Shown: positions 19,380 to 27,874 of the stretch, piece by piece | Layout: every line of letters starts with the position of its first letter | Numbering within the stretch: position 1 is the stretch's first letter | DNA from: Myxococcales bacterium | GTDB lineage: Bacteria; Myxococcota_A; UBA9042 | Direction: 5' to 3' | DNA length: 64,000 nt | NCBI GenBank assembly: GCA_009692425.1 | Contig: SHZF01000001.1 | Span: 1 to 64,000 of the forward strand | Translations under genes and position numbers: made by a program | The notes under the pieces: generated by a model | Database searches by the model: none | The model's input: the letters and a program-made list of their open reading frames with translations, nothing else | Told to the model about the DNA's origin: nothing

Positions 19380-21191
19380 CTAGAACGGATTCCACAGCAT
19401 CACGTCGGTCTGGGGCTTGAGGCCGTCGGCTGTGGTGCCCACGCCGCCGACCACGAGGACATGACCCGTTGGCAATGCCAGCGCCACACCGAGCGCCCGG
19501 TTGCCGCCCAGCAGCGTGTTCTCCACATCGGCCACGACGACGATCGAGGCCTCGGGCGCGGCACCTGGCGCCGCCGCCTTGTATGGCTTCGCGAAGAGGA
19601 ATTCCGCCGAGTTCACATGGGCGCCCGTGCTCGTGCTGCCCCCGGCGACGAGAACCTGCCCAGGAAACGCGCCGGACGACACCGCCACCATCGGCGCCGC
19701 CCGGCCGACCTTGAGCTTGCCGACGCTGCCTTCGGTGAGGTACTGGCCCTTGGAGATGTCGAACACGTCGATGCGGTCGTGCGCCTTCGTTCGGGTCTGG
19801 TCGGTGAAGCCGCCGAGGATGTAGATGTAGCTGTAGAGCGGTTGGTTCGCCGGCGCCTGCACGTAGGCAGCCGACGGCAGGATGCGATCGACGGGCATGG
19901 GCGCGGTGAACGGCTTCCAGTGCTCGAGCGCGCCGGGTGGGCACACCGTAGCGCCCGCATCGGGGCAGCCGCTGTTGCGCGCCGACACCTTGCCGCCGCC
20001 CTTGTCGCTGAACTGCACGACCTCGAAATTGCGCAAGGGCCCGCTGTCATTTTCACCGCCGATCAGCACCGCGTAGCCTCCCCCCGGGCCCGGCAGCCGC
20101 ACCGAAGCATGGTTCCAGCGCGCGTCGTTGAGCAGCCCCTTGGCGACGGCGCCTTGGCTGGGATGCCAAATTTCCCAGGTGTTGCCAGCACATTCGGCCT
20201 CGCTGCCGTCCGTCGGACACTTTACGTCGCCTTCACCGCCGAGCACGAGAAAATAGTCCTGCTTGTCGAACATCGGCACGACCGTGGGCCGCGCTCGGGC
20301 GAACAGCATGTCGGGGTTCTGGCCCGTCGAGCTTTTGATTTCGAACGTCGACGTGATGTATTCGACCGACTTTGTCGGCTTCGGCACCCCATCGACCATC
20401 GCATAGCCGCCCGCGACCACGATTGCGCCGCTGCCCACGGCCACCCCGGCGAACGCGCGGGCCACCTTCAGCTTGGCGCCCGTCAGGTCCGTCAGCGAAC
20501 GCAGGGCGCGCGCATCCGTGTCGTAGACGAGCAGGGTGTCGTGGAGCTTCTCGAAGCTCGCGATGTCGTAGGGGTTCTTGGACGAGGCCTTGACGACTCC
20601 GCCGCCGATGATGAGCGCGCCACCGTGGTTCGGGATCACGACTGCCACTGCGCCGGCCCGTGCATCGGACAGCGCACGCGCGTTGTCGTCGCCGAGCGCG
20701 GGAGCGAAGCTGTTGATCTTTGTAACGTATGGCTTGAATTTTGAGGGCTTTCCGCCCAATTTCACGTCCGCCGGCAGCGACCGGCCGCGTCCGAGCAGCG
20801 GATCGCGCGGCTGGCCATTTTCCTGGGACCACAGCTCGACGCGGATCTGGCGTTGCTGGCCAAACGGCACGACCGGCAGCGTGACCTTGGCACCGGTTCC
20901 CTTCTTGTCCTTGTCGTATCTCTGCAGGGTAAAGACCTTGTTCTCCGGCACGCCTGGACCTTCGGCGGTGAGTGCGACGAAGGCGACGCCGTCGAGATCG
21001 AACGGGTCGTCGGGCGCCGCCGGTGCGTGCACTTCGAGTGCGATGCCGTCTGGTGGCGGTGTCGTGGCCTGCGCGCAAGCGGCGAGGGCCACGCTGCCCA
21101 GCGCGACAGCGGCAAAGTACCGCAACCTCGGTCGCAACCCCGCAGTGCACGGAGCAATTGGGTGGATTTCTGATTGACGCTCTCGGGGCAT
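19380..21191 (-). CDS. Kelch-repeat lipoprotein
   Basis: 603 residues. The signal sequence ends in a lipobox (VALAACAQ), so it is predicted to be a lipoprotein. Several Kelch-type blades are visible by their glycine pairs and following beta strands (GAIVVAGGYAMVDG, GGYAVLIGGEND, YIYILGGFTD, GQVLVAGGSTST, GHVLVVGGVGTT), which implies a beta-propeller filling residues 150-600, preceded by a small beta domain. Kelch propellers bind proteins or sugars; the ligand is unknown. The start at 21191 (GAGG upstream) is preferred to one 10 codons earlier that has no ribosome site. It sits between the PEGA gene (33 bp) and the giant protein (23 bp), most likely in one transcript. Confidence 0.83.
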   Translation of the reverse strand: MPRERQSEIHPIAPCTAGLRPRLRYFAAVALGSVALAACAQATTPPPDGIALEVHAPAAPDDPFDLDGVAFVALTAEGPGVPENKVFTLQRYDKDKKGTGAKVTLPVVPFGQQRQIRVELWSQENGQPRDPLLGRGRSLPADVKLGGKPSKFKPYVTKINSFAPALGDDNARALSDARAGAVAVVIPNHGGALIIGGGVVKASSKNPYDIASFEKLHDTLLVYDTDARALRSLTDLTGAKLKVARAFAGVAVGSGAIVVAGGYAMVDGVPKPTKSVEYITSTFEIKSSTGQNPDMLFARARPTVVPMFDKQDYFLVLGGEGDVKCPTDGSEAECAGNTWEIWHPSQGAVAKGLLNDARWNHASVRLPGPGGGYAVLIGGENDSGPLRNFEVVQFSDKGGGKVSARNSGCPDAGATVCPPGALEHWKPFTAPMPVDRILPSAAYVQAPANQPLYSYIYILGGFTDQTRTKAHDRIDVFDISKGQYLTEGSVGKLKVGRAAPMVAVSSGAFPGQVLVAGGSTSTGAHVNSAEFLFAKPYKAAAPGAAPEASIVVVADVENTLLGGNRALGVALALPTGHVLVVGGVGTTADGLKPQTDVMLWNPF

Positions 21192-21224
21192 GGGTCTCGA
21201 TCCTCGCGGCGGCGGGCGCATCGG

Positions 21225-22817
21225 TCAGGGCAATTGGGCGGTGGCGCGAAAGCCGGCGGCGGGCGGGGGGGTCCGTGTAGCGAACCACACGCGCGTACCG
21301 GCGGCCGCGACGGCTACGACGCCGACGCTCACCCAGAACCACGCGGTTTTGTAGAAGGACCTGCGCGCAGCCGGGTCTTCTGTCGTCAACAGGCCCGCGT
21401 AGGGGTCGTCCACCGTCGCAGGGTCCGGCTTCGGCTCCGGTCGGGGCCGCACCACGCGCGGCTCGGGGCGGGGCTCTGGCTTGGGCTCAGGTTTCGGCTC
21501 CGCGCGCGGCTCGTGGCGCGGTTCCGGGGCGACTTCGGGCTCGGGCTCGGTCGGAGGCGTTGGCACGATCGAGGGCGCAGCGACCGCACTGACTGCGGGC
21601 CGCGCGTAGACCTCCGGTACGTCCCGCACCTCGCTGCCCGCCGGACAGCCGCCCAACGCTGTGCGAACACGCCCTTCGGCGTCGAGCGTTTTCATCTGCA
21701 GATCAGAGAGGTTCGAGTTGTACTCGACTTTTTCCAGCGCGCACACCTTCCGCAATGCGCCATTGACCAGGAACAGGTGCAGTTCGAGCCCCCGCGTGGA
21801 GCGCGCCACCACTCCGTAGAGCAAGTGCGAGGCTCGAATCTGCCGCGTGAACAACGCTATGGAATTCTTGAAGACTTTTTCACTGAACTTGCCCGAATCG
21901 GCAAACGCCTTCATGTCGGCGGGGTCGACCTGCAGGCCGATCTGGTTCGCCGGGTCTTCCTCGAGTTCGAGCTTGGCCGTGACGGCAATCGGCTTGCCTT
22001 TCGCATTGACCGTCATGCCCCACGGCTTGGCGCCGGATTTGCGCGCCTGGATGTAGTGGATGCCTGGGAAGAGGTCTTTGACCGTCGCTGGCGTCGCGCC
22101 AATCTTGACCCCATCGACGTAGGCGTCGCAGTCTGGCTGGTTGCACTCGACGCTGACCTCGGTCGGGTCGCGCCCCGCCAGTTGCTGCCGCGAGGCCGTG
22201 ACCATTGTCTGCAACTGCTTGTTGCTCTTGCGGGCATCGACCACGAATGTCGGCTGCAGCGTCAACGCCTTGGCCACCCAGTCGCGCGCCGCGCCCTCGT
22301 TGCGCTGCAGCAAGGCCGCCGTCGCCGCCTGGGCATAGACATCGACGAGCTTCGTAAAATCGACGAGTTCGACGTAGTTCTGTTCGTAGCGAGCCGCTGC
22401 CGCCAGCAGAAGTTTCAAGATGTCGGCAGGTTCCTCACCCTCCTCCATCATCGAACGCGCCGTCACGGCCAGCGTGTCCGCCTTGTCGAGGGCGCGGCTC
22501 GCGGCCGTAACAGCTCGGTCTTTGGGTGCGTTTGTCGCCGCTGCTGGATTCAGCGGTCGCCCCGTTTCGACGACCTTGGCCGGCAGCAGGCGCACGGTAC
22601 CGCCCGCGTCGAGCATCTGGCGCAGGTACTCCTCGATGCGGGCCACGAGCAGCACGCCGACTTCGCCACGCCGGGCAAACCCGACGATGCCGAGCGCCGA
22701 CTTGTCCTCCTGGGCGTGCGCGATGCCCATTCGCAGCCGCGGCAGATCGACCGGCAACGTAAGAAGCCCCGTCACGATCGGCACAAAAAGAGCGCGCGCA
22801 AGAAACTGGATGCGCAC
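21225..22817 (-). CDS. PEGA-domain protein with Pro/Glu-rich linker and C-terminal membrane helix
   Basis: 530 residues from a GTG at 22817, chosen because GAGGAGG stands 6 bases upstream; no ATG nearby has such a site. An N-terminal signal segment ends near IAHAQ. The middle third is helical and includes ELVDFTKL and LTLQPTFVVD. A PEGA-like beta domain follows (DAYVDGVKIGATPATVKDLFPGIHYIQ as its core, about 220-270). After a further domain comes a long linker of repeated PEPKPEP/EPR units (about 430-480), then a single transmembrane helix (AWFWVSVGVVAVAAAGTRVW) near the C terminus. PEGA domains are linked to surface-layer or wall contact. The protein is a clear paralogue of the product of 48318-49571, sharing the ELVDFTKL region and the PEGA fold. 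Confidence 0.82.
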   Translation of the reverse strand: MRIQFLARALFVPIVTGLLTLPVDLPRLRMGIAHAQEDKSALGIVGFARRGEVGVLLVARIEEYLRQMLDAGGTVRLLPAKVVETGRPLNPAAATNAPKDRAVTAASRALDKADTLAVTARSMMEEGEEPADILKLLLAAAARYEQNYVELVDFTKLVDVYAQAATAALLQRNEGAARDWVAKALTLQPTFVVDARKSNKQLQTMVTASRQQLAGRDPTEVSVECNQPDCDAYVDGVKIGATPATVKDLFPGIHYIQARKSGAKPWGMTVNAKGKPIAVTAKLELEEDPANQIGLQVDPADMKAFADSGKFSEKVFKNSIALFTRQIRASHLLYGVVARSTRGLELHLFLVNGALRKVCALEKVEYNSNLSDLQMKTLDAEGRVRTALGGCPAGSEVRDVPEVYARPAVSAVAAPSIVPTPPTEPEPEVAPEPRHEPRAEPKPEPKPEPRPEPRVVRPRPEPKPDPATVDDPYAGLLTTEDPAARRSFYKTAWFWVSVGVVAVAAAGTRVWFATRTPPPAAGFRATAQLP

Positions 22818-22836
22818 TGGAAACCTCCTCGCCGGC

Positions 22837-22856
22837 CCGGGCTGGGGCGAGCCCGG
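22837..22856 (-). other. Leader hairpin before the PEGA gene
   Basis: In the minus-strand transcript a perfect 7-bp stem (CCGGGCT with AGCCCGG, six-base loop) ends 6 bases before the strong GAGGAGG ribosome site of the PEGA gene. It could modulate translation. The rest of the 207-bp spacer (22818-23024) shows no gene and no other clear element. Confidence 0.35.
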
Positions 22857-23024
22857 ATGGGGCCGACGCAGCATGACAGTGTGCCGCACGGACCTGGAAC
22901 TGCCAAACTTCTCGCGGGCTCCGGTGCAAGCGCACCTGCCGTTGTGCGCCAGCGAGCCAGCGCACGCGACCGGCAATGATAGACGTCACGGCCGCGCTGG
23001 CAACTGGCAGTCCCCGCCGTTGGC

Positions 23025-23882
23025 CTAATCGCGCGCCACGACGGCGACGCCAACCGGCACGCCGAGGGCTGCCTTGAGTGCAACGGCTCGGGTGCCTGCG
23101 TGCAGGTCGAGCATCGTCGACGAGCCGCCGTCGAGGTTGAGGGCGTCGACCAGGCCCGGGCCTCCGTTTCGAGCCGTGTGGGCCAGCGCGGCGGCGAACT
23201 CTGCCAACGACAGCGCGCCGTCCGTGGCGGCGATGACCACCTGGCCGTGCGCGTCGGTTCCCAACGCCGTGCGGCGGGCGCGTGCGGTGTCCCGAAATGC
23301 TGGCGTGCTGCCGGCGACGAGCAGTCGGGGCCCGCACTGCAGAGCGAACTCGAGCGCGGCCGGTGCGACCCATTCCTTGGCGTGTTGAAGCCCCGCGCGA
23401 CCCGCCCCAACAGTGAACACCCCCTGGTCAACCCGGCGCAGCGGCCCCAACTGGCGGCCACGGCTCACGCGCAGGCCCAGCGGCTGGAACTGGGGGTCGA
23501 AGTAGCCCGCGTTGACGGCCAGTACGCCGCCGACCGCTTCGCGAAAAGTCCGCGCATCCGCCAGGGGTTGCTTGGTCGCTGTGCTGTCGACGAGGACGAG
23601 TTCCCAGCGGTTGAGCACGATGCGCACGAGGTGGATGGCGAGATCGCCACCTGCCCCGGTGTGCGTTTCGGCCCTCGCGTACTCCAAGCCCGGCTGCAGC
23701 GATTGCCAGCGCAGCGGCTCCGGTGCCGGCGCACGACCGCACGCCGCGAGGACACCGGACAGCGCGAGCAACCGGACGCCTGCTCTCCACCTGGACTGCT
23801 CGCGGGCAAGGCGCGCCGACCTCGTGCCCACGGCGAAGAACGGGGAGCGCCCGTGTGGGCTAGAGTTGCGAGGTGATCGCAT
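23025..23882 (-). CDS. Phosphodiester glycosidase-like (NAGPA/DUF2233) lipoprotein
   Basis: 285 residues. A hydrophobic stretch ending in a lipobox (LSGVLAACGRA) predicts lipidation. The body matches the NAGPA family (PF09992): AVNAGYFDPQFQPLG (the family's N-G-x-F block), then GTDAHGQVVIAATDG and the glycine-rich ALNLDGGSSTMLD signature. Members hydrolyse sugar phosphodiesters (uncovering enzyme) or are tied to exopolysaccharide processing in bacteria. The ATG at 23882 overlaps the stop of the upstream fusion gene by 23 bp; a GTG at 23831 is an alternative that would shorten the signal region by 17 residues. Neither has a strong ribosome site. Role in surface glycan trimming is inferred from family and neighbours. 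Confidence 0.83.
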   Translation of the reverse strand: MRSPRNSSPHGRSPFFAVGTRSARLAREQSRWRAGVRLLALSGVLAACGRAPAPEPLRWQSLQPGLEYARAETHTGAGGDLAIHLVRIVLNRWELVLVDSTATKQPLADARTFREAVGGVLAVNAGYFDPQFQPLGLRVSRGRQLGPLRRVDQGVFTVGAGRAGLQHAKEWVAPAALEFALQCGPRLLVAGSTPAFRDTARARRTALGTDAHGQVVIAATDGALSLAEFAAALAHTARNGGPGLVDALNLDGGSSTMLDLHAGTRAVALKAALGVPVGVAVVARD

Positions 23883-26373
23883 TGCGCAGCGGCTCGAGTT
23901 GCTCCTCAGGCTTGAAACCTGTCGCGTAGTAGCGCACGACGCCCTGGCGATCGATGATGAACGTCGCTGGCATCGAGTAGACGTTGAACTGCCCCATCAG
24001 TTCGGACTCCGGGTCGCCGATGATCGGGAACGGGACCTCGAAGCCCTTGGCGAACTCGACCGCGCGCGCCGTCTCCCGGTCCACGCCTATCGAAAACACC
24101 TGGAAGCCTTTGCCTTTGTGCTGCTTGTACAGCGCGACGAGTTCGGGCATCTCCTTCTTGCAGGGTCCGCACCAGCTCGCGAAGAAGTTCAGGAGCGTGA
24201 CCTTGCCCTTGAATTGCGCCGTATCGACCTCGGTTCCGTCGTCTGCCTTGACCTTGAAGGCGGGCACGGGCTTGCCGACAAGGTCCGCGTCCGTGACCTG
24301 AACGTCGCCCGCGCCGGCGCCCTGCTGCACGACGTCCTGATCCGCGCAGCAGCGGAAGCCCGTCGTCATGTTGCGGTTGCCGATGCCGAAACTGGCGGAG
24401 CGTTGGTTGCACGCCGCACGCTCGCCCGAAGAAACATGGCCGCCCATCTGTCCTGCCGTCTCCTTCGTTGTCCCGGTCCACTCGCCGATGTTGCCGCCCA
24501 GGTCGAACAACCCGGAAGCGGTGCGGCAGCCCTCCTTGATCCCGGTCTTCAACGGTTTTCCCTTGTACTTGTCTTCTTGATCCACGCACTTGCCTGCCTC
24601 GTAGAAGGAACCGTACGGATACATGTTCCCTTCGACGTTGTCGTCGGCGAACTGCTGGTTCGTGTTCTCGTCGATCGCGGGCGTGGCCGTACACGCGCTG
24701 ACCCACTCCTCTTCCGTGCACAGGCGCTTGCCCGCTTTTTTGCACGCCGCTTCGGACTCCATCCACGACGCCATGGCGGGCTCGACGTTTGGCAGGCTCA
24801 GCGCGCGCCCGTCCTTGCTCAGCGACGCCTCGTACGGGTCGATCCAGAACGAACCCCTTGCGGTCTTCGCCTCGAGCATGTGCGAGCCGTCGGGCTTGGG
24901 TGCCAGCGCCTGGGCTGCCGCATTCGTCCCATACCCGCCTTCAGGGCAGTGATCCGTGCTCGCGAGAGCCTTCTGGATGTAGTAGTCGAGGATTGACGTC
25001 GACGCCGAACCCGTGACGAGGCGGTTGTTGATGTACGTGCGCGGAGCCCCGTAAGCGCCGGACTTGATGGTCAGCTCGATGTCGCTCGTGAGGCGCTGCA
25101 ACACCTTGGGATCCTTGACGCACTCGTCATACTTTGCCAGGTCGAGTCCGAGCTCCTGTGCGTACTGGCGGTTGGCGACCGGGTCGAGCTTTGGTTGGTT
25201 GGCGTAGAGCTTGTCGTGCATGTCCCAGAACTTACCCTGGTGGTTGGCGCACACGGCCGTGATGTGGGCGTTGCACGCGTTGGGGTGCTTGTCGTAGCCC
25301 TGCATGTAGCGATTGCAGGTCGGGTTCATGGGGAAGTGCTTCATCACGAAGCGGACCTTGTCCTTGTACTTCTCCTTCAGCGGTTCCATCGTGAGCGCGA
25401 GGTAGCGGCAGTAGGGGCACTCGAAGTCGGAGTACTTCACGACCGTGACCTTGGCGTCCTGCGGGCCGAAGAACGAGTCCTGTTCATCGAGCGGCGTGTT
25501 GAAAAGTGTCCAACCATCGTCGGTTTTCTGGCCACCATGCTCGCCGGGCTGCAGGCAGCCTTGCTTGGCGCCTGCCGGGCCCGCGGCCGCCACTGGAGCC
25601 GTCTGCGCCCCGGCGCCGCCCGTGATCGATCCCGACCCTTGCGCGGCGGCCACGGTCGTCTGTGCCGCCGGCGCTCCCCCGCCGAACTGGGCGTCGATCT
25701 TGGCCTTGTACTCCGTTTCCATGCGCGCCTTGACGCTGTCGTACGCCAACCACGCGCCGCCGCCGGCGATGACGACCACGCCCAGCGCGAGCGGAACCGG
25801 CTCGGCGAACTTGACGAGCGCAGCGAAGGCCGTCTCGATCGCCTTGCCGACCGTCTTGGGCCCCGCCGCGATCGCAAGCCCGGTCGCAGTCAGGTTCACG
25901 GCGTAGAGCGAGATGCAGTACAGGCAATACGCCTCGACCACCGACGTCGAGTAGTATGCGAGAAACATAGAGAAAAGCACCGTCAGGATGCCGATCCCCG
26001 CCGCCGCACTTAGGGCCGTGGCGCCGATCGCGCGCTGGCCCGCGTCCGTGGCCTTGAGAGCGCCCAGGGCGACGTACCCGAGGTAGCCCTGCACGGCATA
26101 GGTCGGCACGGCAAGCAGGCTGACGGGTAGGCCGAACACCTCGGACCACCCGGAAACGTTGACCTTGTCGCAGTTGATCGCGCCGCCCAGGTTGCAACTC
26201 GACACGTAGGTCGGGTCGAGCGTGATGTGGAGCTTGTGGCGCACGAGCCAGATGGAGACGCCGAGGCCGGCGGCGAGCACGGCGAACAGGGCGTAGATCA
26301 GGCCAGGGCCGCTGGGCAGGCCGTTCGACGCTGCGGCAGGCGCGGGTGCGGGCGGGGCTGTCTCGGTCGACAT
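23860..26373 (-). CDS. Four-module redox fusion: VKOR - DsbA-like - FGE-like - TlpA-like thioredoxin
   Basis: 837 residues. (1) A membrane VKOR domain at about 25-170: helices near 25-45, 82-105, 115-142 and 152-170, the loop pair C60/C68 and the active CXXC at C150-L-Y-C153. (2) A fifth helix at about 195-212 and an Ala/Gly linker lead to a DsbA-like thioredoxin fold, about 285-470, with C319-P-Y-C322 and the cis-Pro block GAPRTYINN. (3) An FGE/SUMF1-like domain, about 500-676 (FWIDPYEAS, RLCTEEEWVSAC, DLGGNIGEWTG, GFRCCAD). (4) A TlpA/AhpC-type thioredoxin, about 697-837, with WC735-G-P-C738 and MPATFIIDRQG. VKOR enzymes pass electrons from DsbA-like partners to quinones, so modules 1 and 2 should form a self-contained disulfide generator; module 4 looks like a reductase or isomerase. 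GGAG lies 7 bases before the ATG. It heads the run of exported Cys-rich proteins, which are plausible substrates. Confidence 0.93.
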   Translation of the reverse strand: MSTETAPPAPAPAAASNGLPSGPGLIYALFAVLAAGLGVSIWLVRHKLHITLDPTYVSSCNLGGAINCDKVNVSGWSEVFGLPVSLLAVPTYAVQGYLGYVALGALKATDAGQRAIGATALSAAAGIGILTVLFSMFLAYYSTSVVEAYCLYCISLYAVNLTATGLAIAAGPKTVGKAIETAFAALVKFAEPVPLALGVVVIAGGGAWLAYDSVKARMETEYKAKIDAQFGGGAPAAQTTVAAAQGSGSITGGAGAQTAPVAAAGPAGAKQGCLQPGEHGGQKTDDGWTLFNTPLDEQDSFFGPQDAKVTVVKYSDFECPYCRYLALTMEPLKEKYKDKVRFVMKHFPMNPTCNRYMQGYDKHPNACNAHITAVCANHQGKFWDMHDKLYANQPKLDPVANRQYAQELGLDLAKYDECVKDPKVLQRLTSDIELTIKSGAYGAPRTYINNRLVTGSASTSILDYYIQKALASTDHCPEGGYGTNAAAQALAPKPDGSHMLEAKTARGSFWIDPYEASLSKDGRALSLPNVEPAMASWMESEAACKKAGKRLCTEEEWVSACTATPAIDENTNQQFADDNVEGNMYPYGSFYEAGKCVDQEDKYKGKPLKTGIKEGCRTASGLFDLGGNIGEWTGTTKETAGQMGGHVSSGERAACNQRSASFGIGNRNMTTGFRCCADQDVVQQGAGAGDVQVTDADLVGKPVPAFKVKADDGTEVDTAQFKGKVTLLNFFASWCGPCKKEMPELVALYKQHKGKGFQVFSIGVDRETARAVEFAKGFEVPFPIIGDPESELMGQFNVYSMPATFIIDRQGVVRYYATGFKPEEQLEPLRNAITSQL

Positions 26374-26456
26374 GAGAATACTCCATCAATGTCTTTGTGT
26401 TGCTGCGATTTAGGCCGGCGACCGGCAGGGAGCGCGGCGGGCAATTTAGCCTGCCG

Positions 26457-26485
26457 CTGTCCGCACGCAAGGTCGCCGCTACAAT
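26457..26485 (+). promoter_or_regulatory. Putative sigma-70 promoter for trmFO
   Basis: TACAAT at 26480-26485 matches 5 of 6 bases of the -10 consensus, and CTGTCC 17 bases before it is a poor -35 (3 of 6). It lies about 43 bases before the trmFO start in the divergent 154-bp spacer shared with the redox fusion gene. Confidence 0.4.
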
Positions 26486-26527
26486 CGCACCGGCCCGGTG
26501 GACTATTCCGCTTGCGCCCAGGAACGC

Positions 26528-27874
26528 ATGATGCCCCAGGTGATCGTGATCGGTGGCGGCCTCGCTGGCTGCGAATGCGCGTGGCAGTTGGCCCGCCATG
26601 GCATTGCCGTAAGGCTGATGGAAATGAAGCCGCACCGGCGCAGCGCCGCCCACGTGACCGACGGCCTCGCCGAACTCGTGTGCTCGAACAGCTTTCGCAG
26701 CGACAATCCGCACAACGCGATCGGGCTCCTGCACGAAGAATTGCGTGTGCTTGGCTCCCTGATCCTGACGGCTGCCGACGCGGCGCGCGTGCCCGCCGGC
26801 GACGCCCTCGCGGTCGATCGCGCGCTGTTTGCCGCAGCTGTGGAAGGCGCCCTGCAAGAGCACCCGCTCATCGAACTCACCCGCACCGAGGCGTGCGAAT
26901 TGCCGGTCGACGCAGGTGTCCCGATCGTCGTCGCGACGGGTCCGCTGACGTCAGACGCCCTGGCCGCTCAACTCGTGGCGCTCACGGGCCGCGATCGGCT
27001 TGCGTTCTACGATGCGATCGCCCCGGTCCTCGACGCGGACAGCCTGGACCACGACGAGATGTTTGCCGCCTCGCGCTGGGGCAAGGGCGACGGCGCCGAC
27101 TACCTGAACTGCCCGCTCGACAAGCCGGGGTATGAGGCGTTCGTCGCGGCCCTGCTCGCCGCCGAGACCATGCCATTGCAGGATTTTGAGAAAGATGTCC
27201 ACTACTTCAGTGGATGCCAACCGATCGAGGTGATCGCCGCATCGGGGCCGCAAAGCTTGCGCTTCGGGCCGATGAAGCCAGTCGGCCTCACCGACCCGCG
27301 CACGGGACGCTGGCCGTGGGCCGTCGTGCAGCTGCGCGCAGAAAACCGCCACGGCACCGCGTGGAACCTCGTCGGCTTCCAGACAAAGATGCGCCAGGCA
27401 GACCAACGGCGCGTGTTCGGGATGCTCCCCGGGCTGCGCTCCGCCGAGTTCCTGCGCTACGGCACAGTGCACCGCAACACGTTTCTCGACAGCCCGCGCC
27501 TGCTCGACGAGGCGATGGCGCTGCGCTCGCTGCCGCAGGTGCGCTTTGCCGGCCAGATCACGGGCGTCGAGGGCTACGTAGAATCGACCGCATCGGGGTA
27601 TTGGGTCGGTGCGCGGTTGGCGGCGGACTTGGGTGGCATCGAATTGCACCTGCCGCCGGCAACCACGGCGTTGGGGGCCCTGCTGCAGCATGTGCTCGAC
27701 GCCGGGAACCCCAATTTCCAGCCATCTAACGTACACTTTGGCCTATTCGAGCCGCTCGACGCCGGGCCCCGCCGCAACAAGATCGACCGCAAACTGGCCC
27801 ACTGCGAGCGGGCCCGGCGTGATCTGGCCGGCTGGATGGGCGCACTCGGATGGCCGCTTCCCGTGGCGGCTTGA
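26528..27874 (+). CDS. trmFO: Methylenetetrahydrofolate-tRNA-(uracil-54-C5)-methyltransferase
   Basis: 448 residues. TrmFO makes ribothymidine at position 54 of the tRNA T loop, using methylenetetrahydrofolate and FADH2. The N-terminal FAD motif reads VIVIGGGLAGCECAW. The catalytic cysteine in the conserved LVCSNSFRSD block is C52, and the second conserved Cys lies in YFSGCQPIE. Further family blocks are WGKGDGADYLNCPL, RFGPMKPVGL, NLVGFQTKM and EFLRYGTVHRNTF. Length fits the family (435-450). The ATG at 26528 has AGGA about 5 bases upstream; the next codon is also ATG and could be used. Folate-type TrmFO rather than TrmA is usual in Firmicutes, alpha- and delta-proteobacteria. Confidence 0.96.
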   Translation: MMPQVIVIGGGLAGCECAWQLARHGIAVRLMEMKPHRRSAAHVTDGLAELVCSNSFRSDNPHNAIGLLHEELRVLGSLILTAADAARVPAGDALAVDRALFAAAVEGALQEHPLIELTRTEACELPVDAGVPIVVATGPLTSDALAAQLVALTGRDRLAFYDAIAPVLDADSLDHDEMFAASRWGKGDGADYLNCPLDKPGYEAFVAALLAAETMPLQDFEKDVHYFSGCQPIEVIAASGPQSLRFGPMKPVGLTDPRTGRWPWAVVQLRAENRHGTAWNLVGFQTKMRQADQRRVFGMLPGLRSAEFLRYGTVHRNTFLDSPRLLDEAMALRSLPQVRFAGQITGVEGYVESTASGYWVGARLAADLGGIELHLPPATTALGALLQHVLDAGNPNFQPSNVHFGLFEPLDAGPRRNKIDRKLAHCERARRDLAGWMGALGWPLPVAA

